Positions 24,166 to 33,025 are shown, numbered from the stretch's first letter. The stretch is 64,000 bases of DNA from Sphingomonas pituitosa NBRC 102491 (GCF_001598435.1 NZ_BCYY01000010.1:99535-163534); one strand, 5' to 3'. Program-made: numbers and translations. Notes: generated from the sequence alone by a model not told the origin.

Positions 24166-24197
24166 GACATGAGGGGCGTGCGGCCGGGCCGCGTAGA
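24166..24197 (+). promoter_or_regulatory. ECF-type promoter of copC-copD
   Basis: GAGGGGC (24171-24177), 13 bases, GCGTAG (24191-24196). It diverges from the copy at 24129-24162 and lies about 32 bases upstream of the copC start. It is a weaker match than the two best copies. Confidence 0.66.
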
Positions 24198-24228
24198 ACA
24201 GGAACCAACCTGATCGGAGTATCCCCCC

Positions 24229-24600
24229 ATGCGTCGCGTCTTTCTTCCTACTGCTATCGTTCTTCTCGGCTTTGCCGGAGCCGCCCAGGCCCATCCCAAA
24301 CTCGTATCCGCATCGCCGGCACCGAATGCGATGGTCGCGAAGCCCGCGAATGTCACACTCCGCTTCAGCGAGAAGCTGATGCCCAAGTTTTCCGGTGCGG
24401 ATCTGATGATGACCGGGCATGGCGGCATGACGCACGCGCCAATGAAAGTCGTCGGGACTACAACTGTCGGCTCAGACGGTCGCACCCTCGTCGTCACGCC
24501 CAAGTCGCCGCTCGGCGCGGGTAGCTATAAGCTTGCCTGGCATGTGGTCTCGACCGACACACATCGCATCACCGGAAACTACGCCTTCGCGGTGAAGTGA
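24229..24600 (+). CDS. copC: Periplasmic copper-binding protein CopC
   Basis: 123 residues. Cleavage after AQA would leave His22 as the first mature residue (HPKLVSASPAPNA), the N-terminal Cu(II) ligand expected in CopC. The beta-sandwich ends with SYKLAWHVVSTDTHRITGNYAF, with the conserved His pair. A Met-rich loop (LMMTGHGGMTHAPMK) could bind Cu(I). The start has CGGAG at 24215-24219. It is followed one base later by copD. Confidence 0.93.
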   Translation: MRRVFLPTAIVLLGFAGAAQAHPKLVSASPAPNAMVAKPANVTLRFSEKLMPKFSGADLMMTGHGGMTHAPMKVVGTTTVGSDGRTLVVTPKSPLGAGSYKLAWHVVSTDTHRITGNYAFAVK

Positions 24601-24601
24601 G

Positions 24602-25531
24602 GTGGAAGCCGACTGGCCGCTGATTGCGGTTCGCTTCGCGCTTTACGTGACGCTGAGCGGGCTGTTCGGCCTCTCGGCATTCGGCCTCTACGGGTTGAAG
24701 GTCGGTGAGCGCGGCAACGCGCTTGCCTTCCGCCCTTGGCTGCTCGGGACCGGGCTTCTGGCCCTTCTACTCTCAGGCATAGCTATCGCGCTGCTCGCCG
24801 CTGCGATGGCAGGCACACCCCCATGGCCGATCGATCAGGAAGCGGTCGGAATGCTGCTCTCTGACTCCGCAACGGGCACGGCATGGAAAATACGCATGAT
24901 CGCGCTGGTGGTGGCGTCGATCGCGGCCCTCATAGCAGCGTGGCGCACGGTGCCCCTCGGCGTGGTCGCCATCTCTTCCGGCGTCGCCCTCGCAACGCTC
25001 GCCTGGACAGGGCACGGGGCGATGGACGAAGGCTCGACCGGGTGGGTGCATCTGGTAGCCGATATCCTCCATCTCCTGAGCGCTGGTGCTTGGATGGGGG
25101 CGCTGCTCGGGCTTGGGCTGCTGGTCATGCGACCGGCGCGGCGCATTGATGCCGCTCACCTCACGCTGACGCATCGGGCTCTGCACGAGTTCGGTCTGGT
25201 CGGCACGGTGGTCGTCGGTACGATCGTTGTCACCGGCCTCATCAATTCGTGGCTGTTGGTCGGCCTCGGCAACCTGCCAAGTCTCGGTGCGACAACCTAT
25301 GGTCGGCTTTTAATCGCCAAGCTCGCGTTGTTCGGCGCGATGCTCGGACTTGCTTCGCTCAACCGTTTTCGCCTCACGCCCGCATTCGAACGCTCGGTCG
25401 CCGCAGGCGATCATAGGGGGACGCTGCGGACCTTACGGAAGAGCCTTGCCATGGAGACTGTGTGCGTAGTCACGATTCTGGCGTTGGTCAGTTGGCTCGG
25501 AACGCTCGAACCCCCTGCATCGGCCATGTAG
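24602..25531 (+). CDS. copD: Copper transport membrane protein CopD
   Basis: 309 residues from a GTG, with about eight membrane helices. Conserved CopD features include WTGHGAMDEGSTGWVHLVADILHLLS, with its putative copper-ligand histidines, and LINSWLLVG with the later YGRLLIAKLALF. CopC and CopD together are linked to copper uptake or supply across the inner membrane. It is translationally coupled to copC. Confidence 0.92.
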   Translation: MEADWPLIAVRFALYVTLSGLFGLSAFGLYGLKVGERGNALAFRPWLLGTGLLALLLSGIAIALLAAAMAGTPPWPIDQEAVGMLLSDSATGTAWKIRMIALVVASIAALIAAWRTVPLGVVAISSGVALATLAWTGHGAMDEGSTGWVHLVADILHLLSAGAWMGALLGLGLLVMRPARRIDAAHLTLTHRALHEFGLVGTVVVGTIVVTGLINSWLLVGLGNLPSLGATTYGRLLIAKLALFGAMLGLASLNRFRLTPAFERSVAAGDHRGTLRTLRKSLAMETVCVVTILALVSWLGTLEPPASAM

Positions 25532-25600
25532 CGATAGTGTGAGGGCAATCGGGCTCGGCGACGTAGAACCATTGCGTACCGTGCGGCGTCGGAATGGGGC

Positions 25601-25631
25601 TTGACCCTGACACGGTGTCAGACCCTACATG
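25601..25631 (+). promoter_or_regulatory. MerR/CueR-type promoter of the P-type ATPase
   Basis: TTGACC (25601-25606) and TACATG (25626-25631) are separated by 19 bases, with the dyad CTGACA-CGG-TGTCAG in the spacer. The dyad differs from the CTGTAG operators elsewhere in the window, which suggests a different regulator, most simply the MerR-family gene encoded after the ATPase. Confidence 0.86.
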
Positions 25632-25656
25632 CTCTTGGGTCGAAGGAGTTTCTTGT

Positions 25657-28131
25657 ATGAACGACCCTCATTCCCACGCCCATTCTGCCGGAGGCTGCGG
25701 CGGCTCGGGCAAGCAAGACGGCAAACCGGCTACGATCGGGCGCGAAGCTAGTGCTTCCTGCTGCTCGTCCTCCGGACCGCCGGCTGTCCCGCAAACGGCC
25801 AAAGAAGGTTGTTGTTCGGGGAAAGCGGGCGGCGAACCCTCGGTCACAGTGACCGACCCGGTATGCGGCATGACGGTCGATCCGGCGAAGACAGCCCACC
25901 ATGCCGAGCATGCCGGGCACAATTATCATTTTTGCAGCGCCGGGTGCCGGACCAAGTTCGTCGCCGACCCTGACGCCTATCTCGGCGACAAGCCCAAGCC
26001 CAAGCCAAAAGCGACGCCCGGAGCGATGTGGACGTGTCCCATGCACCCGGAAATCCGCCAAGAAGGGCCGGGCACGTGCCCGCTCTGCGGCATGGCCCTC
26101 GAACCGGAAGAACCGTCTCTCGACGACGGCCCCAACCCTGAACTGGTCGATTTTACTCGCCGCCTATGGGTGGCGGGCGCGCTCACCATCCCGTTGCTTA
26201 TTGTCTCGATGTTCGCCGAGATGTCGGGGATTCACGTCGTCAGCCCTACCGCTTCGCCTTGGGTCCAGCTCGTACTTACTGCGCCCATCGTGCTGTGGGC
26301 GGGATGGCCGTTCTTCGAGCGGGGGTGGACGTCGCTTCGTACCCGCCATCTAAATATGTTTACGCTGATCGCGATCGGAGTGGGTGCGGCATTCCTCTAC
26401 AGTCTGGTCGCGACACTCGCGCCCGGCATCTTCCCTGCAACGTTCCGGATGCACGGGGGCATGGTCCCGGTCTATTACGAAGCTGCCGGCGTTGTGGTGA
26501 CGCTGGTGCTGCTCGGACAGGTGCTCGAATTGCGCGCCCGAGCGGCGACGGGGCGCGCGATCCGCGCCCTCATGGACCTTGCTCCCAAGACAGCACGACG
26601 GTTGCGGTCTGACGGCTCGGAGGAAGAAGTCGGCCTTGCCGACGTGGCGACCGGAGACCGGCTGCGAGTTCGCCCTGGCGAAGCGATCCCGGTCGACGGT
26701 GTAGTGGTCGAAGGTCGCTCCTCAGTCGATGAATCCATGCTCACCGGCGAGCCGGCTCCCGTCCTCAAAGAAGTGAGTGCTGGGGTTACCGGGGGAACGG
26801 TGAACGGCACGGGTAGCCTGGTCATGGAGGCCCGCGCCGTCGGTTCTGACACGATGCTCGCGCGCATCGTCCGCATGGTTGCGGAAGCGCAGCGCAGCCG
26901 TGCCCCGATCCAAGCGGTTGCCGACCGCGTGTCAGGCTGGTTCGTACCCTTGGTCGTACTGATCTCGGTCGCAACCTTCGTCGTGTGGTCGCTGGTCGGC
27001 CCCGAGCCACGTATGGGTCATGCCCTCCTCAATGCTATCGCCGTGCTGGTAATCGCCTGCCCATGTGCGCTTGGGCTTGCTACGCCCATGTCCATCATGG
27101 TCGGCACCGGGCGCGGTGCGCAGGCCGGCGTTCTGGTCAAGAACGCCGAGAGCCTACAGGCCCTCGATAAGGTTGATACGCTGGTCATCGACAAGACAGG
27201 CACGCTGACGGAAGGCAAGCCGTCGCTGATCGCGATCGAGGCAACCGGCACGACCGGGGAGAACGACATGCTCGCTCTTGCCGCCGCGGTCGAAGGTCAG
27301 TCCGAACACCCGCTCGCTCATGCGATCGTCGTCGCTGCCAAGGAACGCGGACTTCAACTCGGCACGGTCGAGGACTTCGCCTCGCAGACTGGCATGGGTG
27401 TCAGTGCCACAGTGGGCGGTCGGTCGGTGGTGATCGGCAATGCCGCACAAATGAACAGGGTCGGCGCCGATCCCAAGCCACTCGACGCTTCAGCCGATCG
27501 TCATCGAAGCGAAGGGGCCGGCGTCATCCTGATCGCCATCGACGGGGCGCTCGCGGGCTTGCTCGCGGTTGCTGACCCGGTGCGCCCTTCGGCGGGCGAC
27601 GCTATTGCGGCCCTCCGCAAGGAGGGTTTGCGGGTTATCATGTTGACGGGTGACAATCGCGGGACTGCCGATGCGGTTGCGCGCGCCGTGGGCGGTCTGG
27701 ACGATGTACGCGCCGATCTGCGGCCGGAAGACAAGGCGCGTATCATCGGCGAGTTGAAAGCGGGTGGCGCCAAGGTCGCGATGGCCGGGGATGGCATCAA
27801 CGACGCACCTGCGCTTGCTGCTGCCGACGTCGGCCTCGCAATGGGGACAGGGACGGACGTAGCGATCGAAAGCGCGGGCATGACACTTACACGAGGCGAT
27901 CTCTCGGCGATTGTGCGTGCCCGCAAGCTCGCCCGTGCGACGATGCGGAATATTCGGCAGAACCTGTTCTTCTCGTTCCTGTTCAACGGGGTCGGCGTCC
28001 CCGTCGCGGCAGGCGTCCTCTACCCTGTTGCCGGCATCCTTCTGTCGCCGATGCTGGCCGGCGCGGCGATGGCGCTCTCCTCTTTCACCGTAGTCCTCAA
28101 CGCGCTGCGTCTGAACGCGGTGAAATTATGA
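25657..28131 (+). CDS. Cu+-exporting P1B-type ATPase
   Basis: 824 residues from the ATG at 25657 with GAAGGAG upstream; a longer upstream frame would run through the promoter. A Cys/His-rich N-terminus replaces the usual HMA domains: a Cys-cluster tail, a YHS domain ([22 protein letters not shown]) and a heavy-metal-binding domain ([22 protein letters not shown]). Membrane motif IACPCALG has the metal-binding Cys468/Cys470; the phosphorylation site DKTGT is at Asp512; [10 protein letters not shown] follows; and the last helix has [15 protein letters not shown], typical of Cu(I) pumps. It exports cytosolic copper and overlaps its regulator gene by four bases. Confidence 0.95.
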   Translation: MNDPHSHAHSAGGCGGSGKQDGKPATIGREASASCCSSSGPPAVPQTAKEGCCSGKAGGEPSVTVTDPVCGMTVDPAKTAHHAEHAGHNYHFCSAGCRTKFVADPDAYLGDKPKPKPKATPGAMWTCPMHPEIRQEGPGTCPLCGMALEPEEPSLDDGPNPELVDFTRRLWVAGALTIPLLIVSMFAEMSGIHVVSPTASPWVQLVLTAPIVLWAGWPFFERGWTSLRTRHLNMFTLIAIGVGAAFLYSLVATLAPGIFPATFRMHGGMVPVYYEAAGVVVTLVLLGQVLELRARAATGRAIRALMDLAPKTARRLRSDGSEEEVGLADVATGDRLRVRPGEAIPVDGVVVEGRSSVDESMLTGEPAPVLKEVSAGVTGGTVNGTGSLVMEARAVGSDTMLARIVRMVAEAQRSRAPIQAVADRVSGWFVPLVVLISVATFVVWSLVGPEPRMGHALLNAIAVLVIACPCALGLATPMSIMVGTGRGAQAGVLVKNAESLQALDKVDTLVIDKTGTLTEGKPSLIAIEATGTTGENDMLALAAAVEGQSEHPLAHAIVVAAKERGLQLGTVEDFASQTGMGVSATVGGRSVVIGNAAQMNRVGADPKPLDASADRHRSEGAGVILIAIDGALAGLLAVADPVRPSAGDAIAALRKEGLRVIMLTGDNRGTADAVARAVGGLDDVRADLRPEDKARIIGELKAGGAKVAMAGDGINDAPALAAADVGLAMGTGTDVAIESAGMTLTRGDLSAIVRARKLARATMRNIRQNLFFSFLFNGVGVPVAAGVLYPVAGILLSPMLAGAAMALSSFTVVLNALRLNAVKL

Positions 28132-28511
28132 ACATCGGAGCGGCGTCGGAGGCCAGCGGCGTCTCGCAACGCATGATCCGCCACTATGAGAAGATCGACC
28201 TCGTGCCCGCGCCGCTCCGGCGCGGGAGCTACCGTGATTACGCGGACGCGGACGTTCACCGGCTGCGGTTCATCGCCAATGCGAGAGACCTGGGGTTTCC
28301 AATCGAGGAGATTCGCACGCTACTCAGCTTGTGGTCGGATCGGGATCGGTCAAGTGCCGAGGTGAAGGCGCTGGCGAAAGCTCGCGCGGCTGAGCTAGGC
28401 CGCAAGGCACGCGCGTTGAAGGCTATGCAATCGGCACTGGTTGACTTGGTTGAGCGCTGCCACGGCGATGATCGACCGCAGTGCCCGATTATCGAAAGTC
28501 TTGCTGAATAG
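28128..28511 (+). CDS. MerR-family copper regulator, CueR-like
   Basis: 127 residues. The HTH is [17 protein letters not shown], followed by the dimerisation helix and a [12 protein letters not shown] loop with the two cysteines in the spacing of CueR-type Cu(I) regulators. The start overlaps the ATPase stop (ATGA). Unusually for the family it is encoded downstream of its likely target instead of divergently, so it would be autoregulated from the promoter at 25601. Confidence 0.9.
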   Translation: MNIGAASEASGVSQRMIRHYEKIDLVPAPLRRGSYRDYADADVHRLRFIANARDLGFPIEEIRTLLSLWSDRDRSSAEVKALAKARAAELGRKARALKAMQSALVDLVERCHGDDRPQCPIIESLAE

Positions 28512-28812
28512 CTTGATCGGACGGGGCACTTGCCAACGTCCTAGTCGCCGTTTGTATCGTCGTACAGAGATTCTCAAATTCTGTGAGATGCCGGTTTTGG
28601 GAAAGGATTGGCTTTCCCGAAACTCGATCGATTCCGAGAATCCCGCACCGCTCCGCAACGTGCCATTTATCGCTGACAGACCGTGCCAATTAGCGCTGAT
28701 ATCTACAATATGCGAACCCCGGAAAACCGTCGTTGTCAGATTCTCAAAACTCGTTCCCGATATCCATTTCTCAAAAGATGCATTTTTGACGGAGTTGTGA
28801 GAAGGGAGCGCC
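28512..28812. other. Intergenic region with element end and recombinase upstream sites
   Basis: No gene. It contains the right terminal repeat (28660-28707), the flanking ATATGCG (28708-28714) and, between there and the recombinase start, TTCTCAAAA-type motifs (at about 28741 and 28771) that resemble half-sites upstream of the left recombinase and at 13137. These are candidate res subsites. Confidence 0.5.
28660..28707 (-). repeat. Right terminal inverted repeat of the metal island
   Basis: An inverted copy of 13196-13244. Outside-in it carries the two units TATCAGCGCTAATTGGCAC and TGTCAGCGATAAATGGCAC, i.e. two direct repeats of one probable transposase-binding site. Confidence 0.75.
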
Positions 28813-29388
28813 ATGCTCATCGGCTATGCTCGGGTGTCTACCCCGGATCAGGACCTGGCTTTGCAACTCGACGCCCTAAACGCCGCCGGGTGCGAGCACA
28901 TCTCCACCGATAAGGTAAGTGGAGCCAGCATCAACCGGCCAGGCCTGGCTGAAGCGCTCGGGATCGCCCGCAAGGGCGATACATTGGTGATCTGGAAGCT
29001 CGACCGCCTCGGCCGTAACATGAAGGGCTTGGTGGATTTGGCGGCGGACTTGTCCGCGCGTGGGGTCGAATTGCGCTCCCTCACAGACGGAATTGACACC
29101 GCCACGCATACAGGTCGCCTGCTCTTTCACATTCTAGGGTCAATTGCAGAAATGGAGCGTGAATTGATCCGGGAGCGGACCATGGCGGGACTAGCAGCGC
29201 GCCGAAAGGTCGGCGGGGGTGGTGGGCGAAAATCCGTGCTGACGCCTCGCAAGAGGGACATGGCGCTCAAGCTTCTTGCCGCTGGCGATCGGCCGCAGGA
29301 GGTCGCAGAGGCGATCGGCGTATCCGTGTCCACCTTCTATCGGCACTTCCCTGCTAGCGGGCGGGCGCCATCGGCGGACGACAAATAG
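28813..29388 (+). CDS. Serine recombinase (resolvase/invertase family), right copy
   Basis: 191 residues beginning MLIGYARVSTPDQDLALQ, with VIWKLDRLGRNMKGL, EMERELIRERT and a C-terminal helix-turn-helix ending VSTFYRHFPAS. It is closely related to the left copy but clearly diverged. GGGAG lies upstream of the ATG. It sits just outside the right end of the metal element and begins the defence-like segment. Its own upstream site region appears to have been split by insertion of the element. Confidence 0.9.
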   Translation: MLIGYARVSTPDQDLALQLDALNAAGCEHISTDKVSGASINRPGLAEALGIARKGDTLVIWKLDRLGRNMKGLVDLAADLSARGVELRSLTDGIDTATHTGRLLFHILGSIAEMERELIRERTMAGLAARRKVGGGGGRKSVLTPRKRDMALKLLAAGDRPQEVAEAIGVSVSTFYRHFPASGRAPSADDK

Positions 29389-29532
29389 CGCGACCATATA
29401 GGCGCCACCTTTAGGTCAACGGACCGTCAGCATGACGGTGGTGCCGATCCGCCAAAGGCACGCAGCGATTGAAAGGCGAATGAAACGGTGTACCCTGCCA
29501 TATCTAGGGACGCCATTCGGGGGGAGGGTACC

Positions 29533-30588
29533 TTGTCGCTTATAAAGGACCTACTGACCGTTCCCGAGCGCGAGGACGGCGGGCGAACGGCCTACGACCG
29601 CTTCGACTACCAGACCGCATGGGGGCTTGCTCGCCTACTCGAGCTCCACAGCAAGGGCGAAAACTACGCGGTTGCCTTTGAATTTCACGACGACATTGTC
29701 GCCCTAGACGACGCCAACAATCCTACTTCTGCAACCTTCTACCAGGTTAAGACAAAGGATAAAGGCAACTGGACACTCGCTGAACTCAGTCGACGCGACA
29801 AAGCTAAAGACGGCTTCAAGCCGTCCTTTGCTGGCCGAATGTTTGATAATGTCGGGCGGTTTGGCACTGCAGTAACGAAGCTTTCCCTTGTAAGCAACCA
29901 GCCCCTCTCCATTGCTACTGAAACCCACGGTGAAGCGTCCTTCTCCAAGGTGAACTCGACGAAGCTGGAATCATTTTTGAAAGCATTGAAGGCGGAGGCG
30001 GCAACTTTTGACCCTTTGTCACACATATCGCTATTTTATTTCGTTTACTCGGATTTGACCCTAACAAGCTTTGACTCGACGATTCATGGAAAAATATCGG
30101 AGTTCTTGCAGGACGAGGTCGGCCCAGAGGTGCCTCCGCGCCCGTTTGCACTTTTGCTAAACGACCACTGTCGTAAGCGAGCACGGAGACTTACCGACCT
30201 AGGTGATTTTAAGGACCTCAAAGCCTCTAAATTTATAACCCGCGACCAGATGCTAACATGGCTCGTTGACTTGAAGTCCGATCACATTCGGCGGCCCGAA
30301 TGGAGCAACGTTTCATCGGAACTTAGTCTGCCCTTTGATCAAAGGCATCGGATCAGGAAAGCTTGGCAAGATTATGAGGTTCAGCTGAGGTCCAGGCCAA
30401 ATGCAGCAACGATTGCATTTTCCAAACGTGTTCGATCTCTCGTCAATGAACTTACTGAGGGTGCATCGAGCTATGAGGATGTTCTCTCCCGCGCAACTCC
30501 TGTCGTGCGCAGCCTTGTTACCGAATGGCGAGAAAACGCTACGGAGGACTTTGTGCATGCGGTGATCTTATACGAGTTCGAACGATGA
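29533..30588 (+). CDS. DUF4297/Cap4-like dsDNA nuclease, putative defence effector
   Basis: 351 residues from a TTG at 29533 preceded by GGGGAGGG; a GTG 15 codons upstream lacks such a site. The N-terminal domain matches the restriction-like DUF4297 pattern: GGRTAYDRFDYQTAW, then VAFEFHDDIVALDD (Glu50, Asp54) and FYQVKTKDKGNW (Gln71, Lys73), a PD-(D/E)xK-type core. The C-terminal two thirds are helical with no motif I know. Cap4 in CBASS and LmuA in some Lamassu systems carry this nuclease. The next gene is an SMC-like ATPase, which supports a nuclease-ATPase pair. Confidence 0.78.
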   Translation: MSLIKDLLTVPEREDGGRTAYDRFDYQTAWGLARLLELHSKGENYAVAFEFHDDIVALDDANNPTSATFYQVKTKDKGNWTLAELSRRDKAKDGFKPSFAGRMFDNVGRFGTAVTKLSLVSNQPLSIATETHGEASFSKVNSTKLESFLKALKAEAATFDPLSHISLFYFVYSDLTLTSFDSTIHGKISEFLQDEVGPEVPPRPFALLLNDHCRKRARRLTDLGDFKDLKASKFITRDQMLTWLVDLKSDHIRRPEWSNVSSELSLPFDQRHRIRKAWQDYEVQLRSRPNAATIAFSKRVRSLVNELTEGASSYEDVLSRATPVVRSLVTEWRENATEDFVHAVILYEFER

Positions 30589-30639
30589 GCGATGGACACG
30601 AGCGCTACGCACTCCTGGTCAGAAACCTAAGAAAGCATA

Positions 30640-32331
30640 ATGATGAAACGACTGAGCTTCGAAAGCTTGGAATTGTTGTCGCTGAAAGAACGGAGCGCGC
30701 GGCAAATACGTTTCCACCAAACACTGACAGTGATCAAGGGCGAGAATGACGTCGGTAAATCCTCAGTCATAAAGAGCATCTACTGGGCGCTGGGCGCGGA
30801 ACCGGAGAAGCTTCACACAAAGTGGGTATCCGCTAACGTTAAGGCGTGCCTTCGCTTTTCGGTTGATGGGGTCCCATATGCCGCTGTTCGGGACCAAAAT
30901 ACGATAGGCATATTCGACGCCGCTGGGTCGCCACTGATCGTAACATCTCAGATCACAAAGGAGCTTGCCCCGTACATCGCAAAGTTGATCGATTTCGGCA
31001 TCGTACTCAACAACCGCGGCGGCACCCCTGAGATCCCACCACCTGCATACGCCTTCCTCCCGTTCTATATCGATCAGGATCACGGTTGGAACAAGCCGTT
31101 CGCGTCATTCGCAAACCTTACGCAGTACCCCAACTTCCGTAAGCCGCTGCTCGAATTCCATACGGGCATCCTTCCGAACGAGTACTGGCAACTTGAGGCC
31201 GAAAAGCGACGTCTTCGAGCAGACCAGAAGGTGCTTGAAGCTGATCGAACGGTAGTGCGTAAAGCAGTCGAGCGATTCAGACTCGAGGTAAGCTTCGATG
31301 GCCTCGAACTGTCGATCCAGGGCCACGAGGTCGCCATCGAAAAGCTGCTGCTCCGCCTACAAGTTCTAAGGCAAATCCGCCAAGGCCGTGCGAAGAAGCT
31401 TGCCGAGCTCCAGGACGAGAGAATGCTCGTCGAGCAGCAGGTCCAGGTCGTTAAGGGCACAATTCGCGAACTCGAAAGGGATGCGCAGTTCGCCACGGAC
31501 CTTCCGATGTCATTATTCTGCCCAACGTGTGGCACAGAGCACACTAACGACTTCGCCAACCAATTTGGCATTGTAGAAGATCGAGAAGCCTGCTTCGAGT
31601 TCATTTCCTCTGCTCGTAACCGCGTCATCGAGTTGATCGATCAGGCGGGGAGAGCAGAAGGAGAGCTGAGGGCTGCCGATCAGGCTCTGCGCGAGATCGA
31701 TGAAGCCATCAACGCAAAACGAAGCCAGGTGAGCTTAGCCGAAGTCATCGAGAATCGAGGACGCGGTATAGCCTCGGAAATGTTCGAAAAACAGATCTTC
31801 GACCTTGAAACAAAGATCGGCGCCTTGGCGGTCGCAATGAAGGATATAGCTAAGCGCATTAAAGAATTGAAGGATAAGGAACGCCGTGCAAAAATAGAAA
31901 CATTCTTCCGCGGCAAAATGCTTACATTTCTTATCATGCTAAATGTCGACTTCAGTGATGAAGACATGCTGCGCCTTCCGGCTAAGATCAATGAAACGGG
32001 CAGCGATCTTCCATGTGCCATCCTGGCCTACTACCTTGCTGTTTTGCACACGGTTCAGGAACACTCGTCTGCCCTTTTCGCCCCGATGGTTGTGGACAGT
32101 CCGAACCAGCAAGACCAGGACGAAAAAAATGTAGCTAATATGATTGACCTTTTGATTGAGCAGCCTCCTCCAAATTCGCAGCTCATTCTCGGAACGGTGT
32201 CCATGCATGGACGTGCAGTGAAGGTGGGATCAGTCATAGAGTTCGACGAAAAATACTCTGTTTTGCAAGCGGACCAGTTCGCCGCGGTGAATGCGTCCAT
32301 GGCTCCCTTTTTGGCTGCACTCCGCTCATGA
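30640..32331 (+). CDS. Compact Rad50/SMC-like ATPase, partner of the nuclease
   Basis: 563 residues from a tandem ATGATG. Walker A is GENDVGKSS (residues 34-42). A coiled-coil half (about 180-285) leads to a zinc-hook-like CPTC (Cys294, Cys297), a return coiled coil (about 330-440), an ABC-signature-like LPCAILAYYLAVL and Walker B MVVDSPNQQ (Asp486). This is the Rad50/SMC architecture in a very short form, as in Lamassu LmuB or ABC-three-component ATPases. It starts 51 bases after the nuclease gene on the same strand. No third LmuC/middle-component gene of normal length is evident. Confidence 0.82.
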   Translation: MMKRLSFESLELLSLKERSARQIRFHQTLTVIKGENDVGKSSVIKSIYWALGAEPEKLHTKWVSANVKACLRFSVDGVPYAAVRDQNTIGIFDAAGSPLIVTSQITKELAPYIAKLIDFGIVLNNRGGTPEIPPPAYAFLPFYIDQDHGWNKPFASFANLTQYPNFRKPLLEFHTGILPNEYWQLEAEKRRLRADQKVLEADRTVVRKAVERFRLEVSFDGLELSIQGHEVAIEKLLLRLQVLRQIRQGRAKKLAELQDERMLVEQQVQVVKGTIRELERDAQFATDLPMSLFCPTCGTEHTNDFANQFGIVEDREACFEFISSARNRVIELIDQAGRAEGELRAADQALREIDEAINAKRSQVSLAEVIENRGRGIASEMFEKQIFDLETKIGALAVAMKDIAKRIKELKDKERRAKIETFFRGKMLTFLIMLNVDFSDEDMLRLPAKINETGSDLPCAILAYYLAVLHTVQEHSSALFAPMVVDSPNQQDQDEKNVANMIDLLIEQPPPNSQLILGTVSMHGRAVKVGSVIEFDEKYSVLQADQFAAVNASMAPFLAALRS

Positions 32332-32415
32332 GAAACTTTGTCCTGAGCGGTACCGGAGTCATTAAATTCCGACGTGTTGGTGAAATGGGGATGCGCGGGC
32401 GAACGACGGGTCCCG

Positions 32416-32922
32416 ATGACGTGGTATGAATCCCTTTTCGTCGCAGTTGCGGGTGGCGCTTTTGCGAGCCTTACCACGATGTGGCTCACCCTTCGGCGGT
32501 TCTACCGAGAAAGATGGTGGCAGCGCCAATTTGACGGTTGCTCCGCTGTAATCGAGGCTATTCACGATTTGAAGCGACATACGGATCTTGAATGGGACCG
32601 AGTGAACCTTCACAGATCGTTTCCAGAAGAGTTTATGCGTCAGGCCAGCGAGAAGTCGGTAGAGGCCGTCCGAACGTTAAGGCGATACGCCGACCTTGGC
32701 GAGCTGGCGTTACCAAGTGAAGTCGCCCACCTCTTGCACCTATATTTTCGTGATGTTGACTACTTAAATCCTCCTAGTTGCTTCGACACGCATGATGAAC
32801 AACTAGAACACGCTCAAAACAATCAAGACCGGCTTCTCAATGATGTTGTTCCTGCCGCGATGCGAGGCCTAGGGCTCGGTCAGCCTTGGCACCGCCGGCT
32901 CTGGGCCAGGTTGGAGCGTTAG
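32416..32922 (+). CDS. Membrane-anchored hypothetical protein in the defence segment
   Basis: 168 residues from the ATG at 32416; a GTG at 32374 is possible. One N-terminal membrane helix (SLFVAVAGGAFASLTTMWLTL) is followed by a basic stretch and a helical cytosolic domain with no recognised motif. It lies 84 bases after the ATPase on the same strand, so it could be a third component or an independent gene. Confidence 0.6.
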   Translation: MTWYESLFVAVAGGAFASLTTMWLTLRRFYRERWWQRQFDGCSAVIEAIHDLKRHTDLEWDRVNLHRSFPEEFMRQASEKSVEAVRTLRRYADLGELALPSEVAHLLHLYFRDVDYLNPPSCFDTHDEQLEHAQNNQDRLLNDVVPAAMRGLGLGQPWHRRLWARLER

Positions 32923-33025
32923 TTCCTACCGGCAGCGTGGATGAACCGGATCTCCCGCGAGACCGGCATAATGTTTCTGAAAGGCGGGTCGACGACCGTC
33001 CCTTGATCGCCCTATTGTCATCGGT

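Larger units (their letters stand above)
13196..28707. mobile_element. 15.5-kb metal-resistance element with IS21-like ends
   Basis: The two ends (13196-13244 and 28660-28707) are inverted copies of one another. From outside in, both read TGTAGATATCAGCGC then TAATTGGCACGG. Each contains two direct repeats of a ~21-base unit. Directly outside both ends is the same 7-base sequence ATATGCG, as expected for a target-site duplication. TG...CA termini with internal repeats and a 4-8 base duplication are known features of the IS21 family, but no istA/istB is present, so the element cannot supply that transposase itself. The contents are one recombinase and a coherent set of metal genes. Confidence 0.62.

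Noticed and set aside
28660..28707. Tn3-family terminal repeat
   Set aside because: The ends begin TGTAGATATC, not the GGGG-type Tn3 terminus, and the direct repeat is 7 rather than 5 bases.
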